A stretch of 32,825 nucleotides of DNA from an uncultured Pelagibacteraceae bacterium (GTDB lineage: Bacteria; Pseudomonadota; Alphaproteobacteria; Pelagibacterales; Pelagibacteraceae). The stretch spans positions 1 to 32,825 of the forward strand of contig CACJYH010000008.1 in assembly GCA_902597695.1 (NCBI GenBank), written 5' to 3'. Shown piece after piece: positions 20,281 to 28,253 of the stretch (position 1 is its first letter; each line of letters opens with the position of its first letter). The notes beneath the pieces were generated by a model. That model searched no databases. It was not told where the DNA came from and saw nothing but the letters and a program-made list of their open reading frames with translations. The translations under genes were made by a program, and so were the position numbers.

Positions 20281-22374
20281 TTAGAATGTATTTCTTAATT
20301 CAAGGTTTGTTCCATATTCAGGAATTTCACTTATTAAACTATAGTTGGAACTTAAGTTGATATCAAAACCACTTAAATTTCTTTTATAATTTAAAGATGC
20401 TTTATTATTATCTAATTTCATAGCATACTCAGTACTTTCATCAGGCACATAACCAAACCCTATATATAAAGTATCACTATGAGCAATTTCACTTTGATTT
20501 CTCTCATAGATCGTCATTAGAGATAAACCATTATCCATTTCTAAATCAAACCCAATATTGCCTCTAATACTTTTAGAATCTTGACCTATGCCTCTAGTAT
20601 ATTCTGTTGTTTGTGAGATATACCTATATGTTGCATCTGATGTAGGGCTAAAGTCTAAACTAAATTCTAAACCTGCATTTGGTTCAAAAGTTAATGAGTT
20701 ATAGTCAATAATATTACTTAAATTAAAACCTGAAGATATCATTCCAGTTTCAACTACTTGTTTATTATAAACAAGACTAGCTACCCCTGTTTCTGAATAC
20801 TTTGATAATTCTGTATAGCTGAGATCAATTCTTATATTAGGAGAAATATTGAATTTTTCTTTTTGATAAGTAGTAAAATAATTAATTGAGCCAAATACTT
20901 GTGATCCATTTCGATTACCTGTTCTAGTATTCCCTCCTCCTTTTCTAACATGATCAGTCTTTAACTTGCTTACGCCCAAAATACCTTCAATAAATCTTTC
21001 ATCATCCTGTGGAAAAGTTCCGTAAAGCGATAAACTAACTGAGTCAGTATCCAGTGTAGTGCCAAAAGAGCCTACATCCACTTCATCTCGACCATAACGG
21101 AATGCGTATCCATATAATTTATTTTCACTTATCTTTTTATCCATTCCAAAAGAGACACCTTTACTATCAATTTTTTTTGACGAAGAATGTGAGGTATCTC
21201 CCGCTCTTCCAAAACTAATACTGCCCTCACTCCAAAATGACCATTCATCCGACAATTTATCTAATAACTTATTAGTTTTATTAGATACTGGAAGCATTTC
21301 TGATAATGAAGCCATCATTGAATTTGAAAAGTTTAATCTAATATTTTGGTTACTTAATTGATCATTATTTCTATGTCTTCTTAACCAATACATACGATTT
21401 AATACTGGCGTAGTGGCGTGGATAGCAATTTGTTTTGCTGTTGCAGTTTGAGATTCGATTGAGCTTAAAATATCTTTACCCCCATCAGAAGTAGTTATTG
21501 GATCATCACAAGCACCATCGATTACACTCCAATTACAGCTTAGGTTAAATTCAAAAACTTTATCATTTTTATCACCAATGAAAAACATTTTGCTTCCATC
21601 GTTGCTAAAAGCCATTTCTCTTGCTTCGGTATCATGAGAACTTACATCAAAGTTACCTTCAAGGGATAAAGTAGAAACATCGTAAGGTGTAGTTAATTTA
21701 AACTGAGAAATCCTATCTTGAGCACTATTAATGATAAACATTTTGGTACCATTGTAATTAAAAGTAATTCCATCTAAGTAATTGTGAGAAGAACTCAGGT
21801 CTTCAGTATTAAGATGAGTAACTGTGGAGCTAAGATCATATGGTGTATCAAGTGAATATTCATGAATACGATGTTGGAGCGTATTTCCTGCACCAACAAC
21901 AAACATTCTGGTACCATCATTATTAAATGCAACTGAATTTGCTCTTGCTTCTTGACCAGAAATAGGAAAAGCATCATCATGTGTAGCAGTTGAAATATCA
22001 AATGCAGTGGTTAGTGACCAGTAATCTATTTCCTTTTGATTACCATGGTTAACAATAAACATTTTTGTTCCATCGTTATTGAACACTACTTGTGTTGCTA
22101 TAAGACTTCCATCTACATATATATTTTTAGTTTGGTTTTCGGTTGCCGTTGAAATGTCATATGCGGTACTTAATATAAATTCGATAACTACACTATTCGT
22201 ATTAGCACTTTTTAGTGCATACATTTTTGTACCATCGTTATTAAACGTAAGTCCATAATAATGATTGGCTGTCTCGAGTGATTTACTTTGCACAAAGGTT
22301 GGCTCCGCTATAGCTTTAGAAAAAAATAAAGCTAAAAAAAATACAATGTAATGAATTTTATAGATATTTTTCAC
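20281..22374 (-). CDS. Putative autotransporter with repeat (propeller-like) passenger
   Basis: A 697-residue exported protein. Residues 1-23 are a signal peptide (ending SKAIA). Residues about 28-280 hold five imperfect repeats of about 52 residues, each with an F-x-N-D-G-T-K-M-F core at 44, 98, 150, 205 and 256. These resemble six- or seven-bladed YVTN/SMP-30-like beta-propeller blades. A linker with C280 and C289 and a helical region (about 300-365) precede a C-terminal domain (about 375-697). That domain has alternating hydrophobic strands and ends in phenylalanine (LRNTF), the pattern of an autotransporter beta barrel recognised by the BAM complex. This supports type V secretion to the cell surface. 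The passenger's ligand is unknown. Confidence 0.68.
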   Translation of the reverse strand: MKNIYKIHYIVFFLALFFSKAIAEPTFVQSKSLETANHYYGLTFNNDGTKMYALKSANTNSVVIEFILSTAYDISTATENQTKNIYVDGSLIATQVVFNNDGTKMFIVNHGNQKEIDYWSLTTAFDISTATHDDAFPISGQEARANSVAFNNDGTRMFVVGAGNTLQHRIHEYSLDTPYDLSSTVTHLNTEDLSSSHNYLDGITFNYNGTKMFIINSAQDRISQFKLTTPYDVSTLSLEGNFDVSSHDTEAREMAFSNDGSKMFFIGDKNDKVFEFNLSCNWSVIDGACDDPITTSDGGKDILSSIESQTATAKQIAIHATTPVLNRMYWLRRHRNNDQLSNQNIRLNFSNSMMASLSEMLPVSNKTNKLLDKLSDEWSFWSEGSISFGRAGDTSHSSSKKIDSKGVSFGMDKKISENKLYGYAFRYGRDEVDVGSFGTTLDTDSVSLSLYGTFPQDDERFIEGILGVSKLKTDHVRKGGGNTRTGNRNGSQVFGSINYFTTYQKEKFNISPNIRIDLSYTELSKYSETGVASLVYNKQVVETGMISSGFNLSNIIDYNSLTFEPNAGLEFSLDFSPTSDATYRYISQTTEYTRGIGQDSKSIRGNIGFDLEMDNGLSLMTIYERNQSEIAHSDTLYIGFGYVPDESTEYAMKLDNNKASLNYKRNLSGFDINLSSNYSLISEIPEYGTNLELRNTF
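21583..22245 (-). repeat. Five tandem FNNDGTKMF-type repeats in the autotransporter passenger
   Basis: The encoded cores are FNNDGTKMY, FNNDGTKMF, FNNDGTRMF, FNYNGTKMF and FSNDGSKMF, spaced 54, 52, 55 and 51 residues apart. DNA similarity is also visible, with variants of CCATCGTTATTAAA on the plus strand. Between the cores are T-x-x-D-[IVL]-S-T/S strands. The pattern indicates internal duplication of one blade unit. Confidence 0.8.
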
Positions 22375-22436
22375 AATAATTAATCATTAATACCTCATAA
22401 AAAATAGAAAAATGAGTGTTAAAAATGTTAAAACAT

Positions 22437-22442
22437 TATAAT
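22437..22442 (+). promoter_or_regulatory. Perfect -10 box upstream of the small membrane ORFs
   Basis: TATAAT lies 33 bases before the ATG at 22476. No good -35 box is seen 16-18 bases upstream. Immediately before it is a 14-base palindrome, AATGTT-AA-AACATT (22424-22437), which could be an operator. This fits a promoter for 22476-22849, but AT-rich sequence makes chance matches common. Confidence 0.33.
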
Positions 22443-22475
22443 TCAAATGTCTAGGTAGGACAAAATTCATGATGA

Positions 22476-22715
22476 ATGAGTATTTTTAATAGTTATTATT
22501 ATTTAATGAAAAACAATATTGTTAAATCTCACCTAAAAAAAAAATCACAGGCAAAGCTTGCTTTATCAATCAGCCTATTCATTGTACTTTTAACCGCAAC
22601 AGGATACCTCTTTAATTCTAAAGAAGTAATTTTTCTATTTTATATTTTTTGTTTTGTATTTTTCTATAATTTAGTAATCCAATTTTTATTAGAAAGGTTT
22701 GATATTAAATCATGA
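22476..22715 (+). CDS. Small two-helix membrane protein, unknown function
   Basis: A 79-residue ORF I do not recognise. A basic segment (about residues 11-26, KNNIVKSHLKKKSQAK) is followed by two hydrophobic stretches (about 27-46 and 49-70), consistent with two membrane helices and a cytoplasmic basic N-terminus. The start is uncertain. The ATG at 22476 is 15 bases from the only Shine-Dalgarno-like sequence (AGGTAGGA, 22453-22460), and the in-frame ATG at 22506 has none. It overlaps the next small ORF by four bases (ATGA), which supports both being real genes. Confidence 0.5.
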   Translation: MSIFNSYYYLMKNNIVKSHLKKKSQAKLALSISLFIVLLTATGYLFNSKEVIFLFYIFCFVFFYNLVIQFLLERFDIKS

Positions 22716-22849
22716 TTAAAACACTTATTAAATTAAAGATATTAAAATTAATACTAATTGGTGGGGTATCAACAGCTTATATTTTTAAGAAATATTGTGA
22801 TCAAAAAAATGAAATAAAAAGCAAAAAAGATAAAAAACTTTTAAATTAA
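22712..22849 (+). CDS. 45-residue small protein with one hydrophobic segment
   Basis: A short ORF starting at the ATG at 22712, which overlaps the preceding stop as ATGA. The product starts MIKTLIKLKILKLILIGGVS, has a hydrophobic stretch at about residues 10-25 and ends in a lysine-rich tail (KNEIKSKKDKKLLN). It looks like a single-pass membrane or membrane-associated peptide. Its last nine bases overlap the 3' end of the convergent gene at 22841-23230. No homologue is recognised. The overlap with its neighbour is the main support. Confidence 0.4.
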   Translation: MIKTLIKLKILKLILIGGVSTAYIFKKYCDQKNEIKSKKDKKLLN

Positions 22850-23230
22850 AAGAAACACCAAACAAATCATTTGAACAAAATTAATTACTACTGAGATAAA
22901 GTGTGAATATTTGAATTTTTTATCCTGTTTTTCATCTCTGTATTTATTAATTAACGGCATTAATAAATAGTTTGATATAGCAAATAAAATTGTGATTATT
23001 AAGATTAAATAAAAATCAACACCTAATTTACTTAAAAATAAAAAAAGTAGTAGAACAATAAAGCTAATCGCTAAATTAACATTATAATAAAAAGGAAATA
23101 TTCTTCTTATAAACTTTCGAGCATTATCTTCATCTAAAGTAGTAAATACTACTGGAGCAATCACAAAGGAGAAAAATAACATTATCCCTAGAATCATTGC
23201 TATTAAATAAATACTAAGTTGTTCAATCAT
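22841..23230 (-). CDS. Four-helix membrane protein, DUF4149 (TMEM205-like) type
   Basis: A 129-residue protein with four predicted membrane helices (about residues 6-28, 50-67, 70-92, 108-128). It has a conserved-looking FFSFVIAPVVFTTLDEDNARKF segment (residues 19-40), as in DUF4149/TMEM205-like proteins; the biochemical role of that family is not established. It begins 3 bases after the second permease gene of the ABC transporter, so it is probably the last gene of that operon. A helper role for the transporter is possible but unproven. Confidence 0.6.
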   Translation of the reverse strand: MIEQLSIYLIAMILGIMLFFSFVIAPVVFTTLDEDNARKFIRRIFPFYYNVNLAISFIVLLLFLFLSKLGVDFYLILIITILFAISNYLLMPLINKYRDEKQDKKFKYSHFISVVINFVQMICLVFLLI

Positions 23231-23233
23231 TAA

Positions 23234-24427
23234 TTACTCTTTTACACTGCCAGCTGTTAAACCACTGACTAAATATTTTTCAAAATATATGAAAATAAAA
23301 AGCACAGGTAAAGTTACAATTACTGAACCTGCCATTAAGTATTGACGTGGTGTTTCTGCATCTCCGCTTAGATATTGAATGGCTCTTGATAAGGTAAATG
23401 ATTTAGGACTATCTAAAAACATCAATGAAAAAAGGAATTCATTCCAAGCTATCATAAAGACATAGAGTGCAACGGATGCAATAGCTGGTAAACTTAAAGG
23501 AATAATAATCTTTAAAATTATACCAAACCAATTTTGACCATCCATGATGCCAGCATCTTCAATTTCTTTTGGAATACTTTTGAAATATCCTTGCAACATA
23601 TAAATAGCAACCGGCAAGGTTGTGGCCGTATAAACAATCAATAGACCAAAGATTGAGTTTCTTAATCCCAGTTGACTAAACACAGTATATAAAGGGATCA
23701 CTAATACTATAGCTGGAAACATATAAATAATTAAGATCGAAGTTGATAAAAAGTTTTTGCCAAAAAAGTTTAATCTAGCAACAGCATAAGCTGCAGGGAT
23801 TGCAAATAATAACGTGACAATAACAGTTCCGATAGAAACTGCTGAACTTATTAAGATATACCTACCAAAATTATAAGTTTCAAAGATAACAAAATAAGAT
23901 TTGAACAACTCAGTTAAGCTTTTGGTAAAATCTAAACTAAAATCTAAAGGATTAACTAATAAAGCGATCTGAGTTTTAAAACTGGTAACTAGCATAATGT
24001 AAAATGGAAATAGGATTACAAATGCAAAGAAAACAATGCCAAATAAGGTAATAAAATCAAAAATAATTTTTTCAGATATGAAATCTTCCTGTAAAGATTG
24101 CACATTATATTTTTTGAGTTTGTTCGTAAAAAATAAAGTAATTAAGAAAACTCCAAATATATACCAATATGGAGATGCCTCATTTAAGTAAAAATATGAA
24201 ATTGAAAATATAAAAGATAATAAAAGAATCTTTATTAAGTGGTTAAGTTTATTACCGATTAAGACAAATGCTAAAGATAATAAAATACCAATCAAAAAAA
24301 CAGGCGTGACGTTTAAATTAGTAAAGTTTAAACCTTGCAGTGTAGCCATGATCTTCCAAATTGATAAAATGCATGTCAGAAAAAAAGATGAAATGATCAA
24401 AAATATTGCAAGAGATTTAAACTTCAT
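23234..24427 (-). CDS. Sugar ABC transporter permease, MalG type, with N-terminal membrane extension
   Basis: One of two membrane channel subunits of a carbohydrate importer. The C-terminal about 280 residues are a normal MalG/UgpE-type permease, with the EAA loop at KEIEDAGIMDGQNWFGIILKIIIPLSLP contacting the ATPase. About 115 residues come before it, with roughly four additional hydrophobic helices; typical family members start directly with the core. The first possible start is TTG at 24442. I prefer the ATG at 24427, preceded by GGAAAGAGGG, giving 397 residues. Its 5' end overlaps the upstream permease gene by 11 bases. Confidence 0.85.
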   Translation of the reverse strand: MKFKSLAIFLIISSFFLTCILSIWKIMATLQGLNFTNLNVTPVFLIGILLSLAFVLIGNKLNHLIKILLLSFIFSISYFYLNEASPYWYIFGVFLITLFFTNKLKKYNVQSLQEDFISEKIIFDFITLFGIVFFAFVILFPFYIMLVTSFKTQIALLVNPLDFSLDFTKSLTELFKSYFVIFETYNFGRYILISSAVSIGTVIVTLLFAIPAAYAVARLNFFGKNFLSTSILIIYMFPAIVLVIPLYTVFSQLGLRNSIFGLLIVYTATTLPVAIYMLQGYFKSIPKEIEDAGIMDGQNWFGIILKIIIPLSLPAIASVALYVFMIAWNEFLFSLMFLDSPKSFTLSRAIQYLSGDAETPRQYLMAGSVIVTLPVLFIFIYFEKYLVSGLTAGSVKE

Positions 24428-25676
24428 TAGCCCTCTTTCCAATTAATCTAAAATAAATAACCATGAAACTAAGAAGCAACATCACAATAACTATCGAAAC
24501 AGCAGAGCCCATCCCAATATCTGATACTGCAAAACCTTGTTGATAAACATTAATAGGTAAAGTTCTTGTGCCTGATGCCCCACCGGTTAATAAAAAGATA
24601 TCTTCAAATTTATTAAAGTTCCAAATAAACCTAATCATAAATAAAATTGAGATGATCGCTGTAATTTGAGGCAGTGTAATATGGATAAATTTTTGAATTG
24701 GGCTTGCTCCATCCACCTCTGCTGCTTCATACAAACTTTGTGGTATTGCTTGCAATCTTGCTAAAATAAATAGAAAGGCTAGTGGAAAATAGCGCCAAAT
24801 TTCAAAAAAGATAACCGTGGTTAAAGCCAACCTTAATTTAAATTCAAAACCTAAAATACTCATGGTTATATATTTTTGGCCTAATAAATTTATTGGTTGC
24901 TCTATGATGTTAAAATTAACTAATAATGCGTTTAAAGTTCCACTATTAGGATCTAACAATAACGTCCAAGTATAAGCTAAAGCAACTACAGGACCTACAT
25001 AAGGAAAAAGTAAAATACCTCGCATATATGTTCGACCTTGAATATTTTGATTAACTAATTGTGCTGCTAAAATTCCAAATATAATTGCACCTATTGTCCC
25101 AAAAAAAGTGAAGTAAAAAGTCGTTAAAAGTAATTCAACAAAATTATTTTCATAAAAAACTTTTTTAAAATTTTCTAAAGTAAAATTCGTAGTGAGTAAC
25201 GGGTTATCTGCTTTCCCACTTAAAATTGGTTTTTGAGATTTAATTATTTTTTTATCAATTATTTCACCATTGATATTCTGTATAGTTATCTCAAAATTTT
25301 CCCTATATTTTGCCTGCCAATTTCCAAAACTACAAACAACCTTTTTAGATTGAAAATTACATCTTGGATCAAGATTGACTGGTGAAACATTTGTTGGAAA
25401 TTTATCTTGAAACTGAACATTTCTTATTTCTTGAATCAAAGAACTATTTCGTAATTTATAAATAATTTTTAATTCTGATTGATTTTCTGAAATTGATTTT
25501 ACAATTTTCTTTGCTCGAGGTTCTGGAATTCTAATATCTTTTAATTCGATATCTTTGAAACTGATCCAAACATTGGCAAATACAGGAAATAATACGATGG
25601 CAAAAACTAATAAGACTGCAGGTAAAACTAAAGTGTAAGCAGTTCTTTTTTCTAATTTTGATAATGAATCACTCAT
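24417..25676 (-). CDS. Sugar ABC transporter permease, MalF type, with periplasmic insert
   Basis: The partner permease, 419 residues. The first membrane helix is about residues 13-37. It is followed by an insert of about 120 residues (45-165) on the periplasmic side with two cysteines (C106, C115), analogous in place to the P2 domain of MalF. Five further helices follow, and the EAA loop is at 317-336 (EAAEVDGASPIQKFIHITLP). The ATG lies 7 bases after a stable hairpin and has no visible Shine-Dalgarno sequence. The product must pair with the downstream permease, the binding protein and the ATPase encoded divergently. Confidence 0.9.
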   Translation of the reverse strand: MSDSLSKLEKRTAYTLVLPAVLLVFAIVLFPVFANVWISFKDIELKDIRIPEPRAKKIVKSISENQSELKIIYKLRNSSLIQEIRNVQFQDKFPTNVSPVNLDPRCNFQSKKVVCSFGNWQAKYRENFEITIQNINGEIIDKKIIKSQKPILSGKADNPLLTTNFTLENFKKVFYENNFVELLLTTFYFTFFGTIGAIIFGILAAQLVNQNIQGRTYMRGILLFPYVGPVVALAYTWTLLLDPNSGTLNALLVNFNIIEQPINLLGQKYITMSILGFEFKLRLALTTVIFFEIWRYFPLAFLFILARLQAIPQSLYEAAEVDGASPIQKFIHITLPQITAIISILFMIRFIWNFNKFEDIFLLTGGASGTRTLPINVYQQGFAVSDIGMGSAVSIVIVMLLLSFMVIYFRLIGKRANEV

Positions 25677-25683
25677 AATAAAA

Positions 25684-25708
25684 AGCGGATAATAAAATAT
25701 TATCCGCT
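25684..25708 (-). terminator. Intercistronic hairpin between binding protein and permease genes
   Basis: AGCGGATAATA, three bases, TATTATCCGCT: a perfect 11-bp stem with a GC-rich base, followed on the minus strand by TTTTATT. It lies 17 bases after the binding-protein stop and 7 bases before the permease ATG. It looks like a partial intrinsic terminator or mRNA-protecting hairpin, a common way to make binding protein in excess of permease. Confidence 0.7.
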
Positions 25709-25725
25709 CTTTATAAATTTATTAT

Positions 25726-27054
25726 TTAAAACTTAGCTAATTCAGCGTTAATTTTCTTAACAGCTTCATCAACTGAGATTTGATCATCAATATATTCTCT
25801 AGTGATTCTGTTTAAGAATTGAGAATTGATGATTTTTGATGCTCGAGATAGTTCACCTTCTTTAACACCCCATCTGTTTGCAGTATCTAAACCTGCAACG
25901 ATGTTATCAATAACATCTGCAGAATAAAGATCAGTTAAAGGAGCTTTTCTATCAACACCTACTGGTAATTTACTCCAAGCTTTAGTGTAAGCACTAGGAT
26001 CACTCTTGTTTCCTCTTCTTACTGGAAATTTTCCTTCGGGGGCAATTCCTAATGTAGCTGTATAACCTTCACTCATAGAGTACTCGATGAATTTTTTAGC
26101 TTCATCAGTATCTGCATCCGCAGTAATACCAAAGTATCTTACATCAGCCCAAGCAGCACCTTTTTTATTGTTCGGTCCACTAAAATTAGTAATAAAACCA
26201 GTTTTAGAAGCTAACTCTGGTGATGTTGGATCACTATTGATTGTTGGTGGAGCAGAGTCTCTTAATCCTGCTAACTCATCCATAATAAATGGTGACCAAA
26301 TAATCATTGGTGTTTTTCCAGCAAAGTATAAAGCTCTTGATTGTTTCCAGAATAATTCTCCTGGAGGACTTGCTTTAGCAATTACTTTATAAAATTCTAA
26401 AGAATTCTTTAAAGCTTTCCCTTGCTTTTTAGTTCCACCTTTTTTAACAAAATTAACTCCATTAGCTAAAAGTACATGTTCAAGTACTTGACTCATAAAG
26501 TTTTCATCTGTTTTTGTAGCAGCTACAAAGCCAAACATATCATTGCTTGATAATGCATTAACTGCTTTAACGATGTTTGCATATGAAGTTGGTGGCTCTA
26601 AACCAGCTGCAGCAAATAGATCCTTTCTATAAACGACCATTTGCGTCCAGCCATCAACTGGCACAGCTGCAATTTTTCCACCCTTCTTAGCCATATTTAA
26701 TGCGCCCGGTGCAAATGTTTTCTTACCTAACGACTTAACTACAGCGTTATTTGCATCAACATCTAATATGCCTGCCTCAGCCCATGGTAAAACATATTGA
26801 AGAGTGTGATAAATCACATCTGGAAGATCTCCCGCTGCTGCTGCTGCAGTAGCTCTTGTACCAAGATCTTTTTCCTCAATTGGTATGACTTCAACCTTGA
26901 TGCCAGTTTTAGCTTCAAACGCTTTAGCCATCTCCTCTTGTTTTGCCATTCTCGCAGGTTGGACCTCTGTCGTCCAAAATTTAATATCCGCAAAACTAGT
27001 ATTAGTAATTAAAAATACTAGAGCAAATATATTAATTATGATTTTTCTAATCAT
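25726..27054 (-). CDS. Extracellular solute-binding protein, family 1 (carbohydrate)
   Basis: The periplasmic receptor of the ABC importer. The 442-residue product has a Sec signal peptide with likely cleavage after TSFA (residue 22). The mature part begins DIKFWTTEVQP, then shows the family-1 pattern: KTGIKVEVIPIEEKD, AAAAGDLPDVIYH, and KIAAVPVDGWTQMVVYRKDLF (the canonical hinge region). The absence of a lipobox cysteine suggests a soluble periplasmic protein. A strong Shine-Dalgarno GAGGGGGA (27066-27059) precedes the ATG. The ligand cannot be read from sequence; neighbours suggest glucosylglycerate or another small glucoside. Confidence 0.93.
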   Translation of the reverse strand: MIRKIIINIFALVFLITNTSFADIKFWTTEVQPARMAKQEEMAKAFEAKTGIKVEVIPIEEKDLGTRATAAAAAGDLPDVIYHTLQYVLPWAEAGILDVDANNAVVKSLGKKTFAPGALNMAKKGGKIAAVPVDGWTQMVVYRKDLFAAAGLEPPTSYANIVKAVNALSSNDMFGFVAATKTDENFMSQVLEHVLLANGVNFVKKGGTKKQGKALKNSLEFYKVIAKASPPGELFWKQSRALYFAGKTPMIIWSPFIMDELAGLRDSAPPTINSDPTSPELASKTGFITNFSGPNNKKGAAWADVRYFGITADADTDEAKKFIEYSMSEGYTATLGIAPEGKFPVRRGNKSDPSAYTKAWSKLPVGVDRKAPLTDLYSADVIDNIVAGLDTANRWGVKEGELSRASKIINSQFLNRITREYIDDQISVDEAVKKINAELAKF

Positions 27055-27127
27055 GTATTCCCCCTCTTATATTGTTCCTCTCTGGTATTTAGTTTTCTCT
27101 GATGTTCGCGATTTTTTCATTGCGATA

Positions 27128-27156
27128 AATCTAGCAGTGTAATAAATTTTTAACAA
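27128..27156 (-). promoter_or_regulatory. Candidate promoter for the binding-protein/permease operon
   Basis: On the minus strand TTGTTA (27156-27151), a 17-base spacer and TAGATT (27133-27128) form a reasonable sigma70-type promoter, starting near 27121 with a leader of about 66 bases. Just downstream are two GCGAT copies (27108-27112 and 27122-27126 on the plus strand), 14 bases apart, near the expected start site. They could be regulator contacts. This 140-base gap also serves the ATPase operon in the other direction. Confidence 0.4.
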
Positions 27157-27194
27157 CATTTAATGGTTAGTTAAAATCCCTTTAAATCAAATAA

Positions 27195-28247
27195 ATGTCA
27201 AAAATTGTTATTAAAAATCTCGAAAAATCTTTTGGCGAAAATAAAGTTATCAATAATTTTAACATAGACATAAAGGATGGGGAGTTCATAGTTTTAGTGG
27301 GTCCTTCAGGTTGTGGAAAATCAACTTTATTAAGAATGGTTTCTGGACTAGAAAGTATCGATCAAGGAGAAATCTTTTTAGACACAAAGTTAATTAATAA
27401 CTTAATTCCTTCTAAACGTGAAATTGCAATGGTCTTTCAATCTTACGCTTTATATCCACACATGAATGTTTTTGAAAATATGTCATTTGGTTTAAAAATG
27501 GAAAAAATTTCAAAAAACGAAATTAATGAAAAAGTTAATCACGCAGCTGCTACACTTCAAATTGAAGATTTGCTAGAGAGAAAACCTAAACAACTTTCAG
27601 GTGGACAAAGACAAAGGGTTGCAATCGGTAGAGCAATAACAAGAAATCCTAAAGTGTTCTTATTTGATGAACCATTATCTAATCTAGATGCCGCTTTAAG
27701 ATCTGAAATGAGAGTTGAAATTTCTAAATTACACAAAAAATTAAAAACAAATATTATTTATGTAACACACGATCAAATAGAGGCAATGACATTAGCTGAT
27801 AGAATTGTAGTTCTAAATAAGGGAATAATCGAACAATTTGGAACACCAAATGAAATTTATAATGATCCTAATAATATTTTTGTTGCAGAATTTATTGGTT
27901 CCCCAAAAATGAATATTGTCAAAATTAATAAAGAACAAATTATCAATTCAAACACTATAGAATTGTTTAAAAATAAAATAACTTTTGAAAATTTTGATTT
28001 TAAAGATGAAATTTATTTAGGTATTAGGCCTGAAGATATCAGCATAAAAAATGATCACGAAATTAAATTAGACGTTAAAGTAGATCTTATTGAAAATTTA
28101 GGCTTCGAAAAAATTATTTACGCTAAATTATCAGACAACCAAATTATTATTAAATCGTCAGAAGATATAAACAATCAACCCCTTAAGATATCATTTTCTA
28201 AAGACAAGGTTTTATTTTTTGACAAAAATAAAAACAGGATAAGATAG
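27195..28247 (+). CDS. Carbohydrate ABC transporter ATPase (MalK/UgpC/MsmX type)
   Basis: The ATPase that energises the importer. The 350-residue product has Walker A GPSGCGKS (residues 36-43), Q-loop Q82, signature LSGGQ (134-138), Walker B VFLFDEP (154-160) and switch histidine H192. A C-terminal regulatory domain follows (about 235-350), with the GIRPEDI motif typical of MalK-type TOBE domains. It lies divergent to the binding protein and permeases, and is the first gene of a four-gene run with the glucosylglycerate genes. Sharing with other importers is possible. Confidence 0.92.
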   Translation: MSKIVIKNLEKSFGENKVINNFNIDIKDGEFIVLVGPSGCGKSTLLRMVSGLESIDQGEIFLDTKLINNLIPSKREIAMVFQSYALYPHMNVFENMSFGLKMEKISKNEINEKVNHAAATLQIEDLLERKPKQLSGGQRQRVAIGRAITRNPKVFLFDEPLSNLDAALRSEMRVEISKLHKKLKTNIIYVTHDQIEAMTLADRIVVLNKGIIEQFGTPNEIYNDPNNIFVAEFIGSPKMNIVKINKEQIINSNTIELFKNKITFENFDFKDEIYLGIRPEDISIKNDHEIKLDVKVDLIENLGFEKIIYAKLSDNQIIIKSSEDINNQPLKISFSKDKVLFFDKNKNRIR

Positions 28248-28253
28248 ATTTCT

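Noticed and set aside
18669..22374. tRNA-linked integrated island
   Set aside because: No integrase, transposase or duplicated tRNA 3' end is visible, so only strain variability is suggested, not a mobile element.
27120..27148. Plus-strand promoter for the ABC ATPase (TTGCGA-17-TAAATT)
   Set aside because: Both boxes are weak matches and overlap the stronger minus-strand candidate, so I did not list it as a feature.
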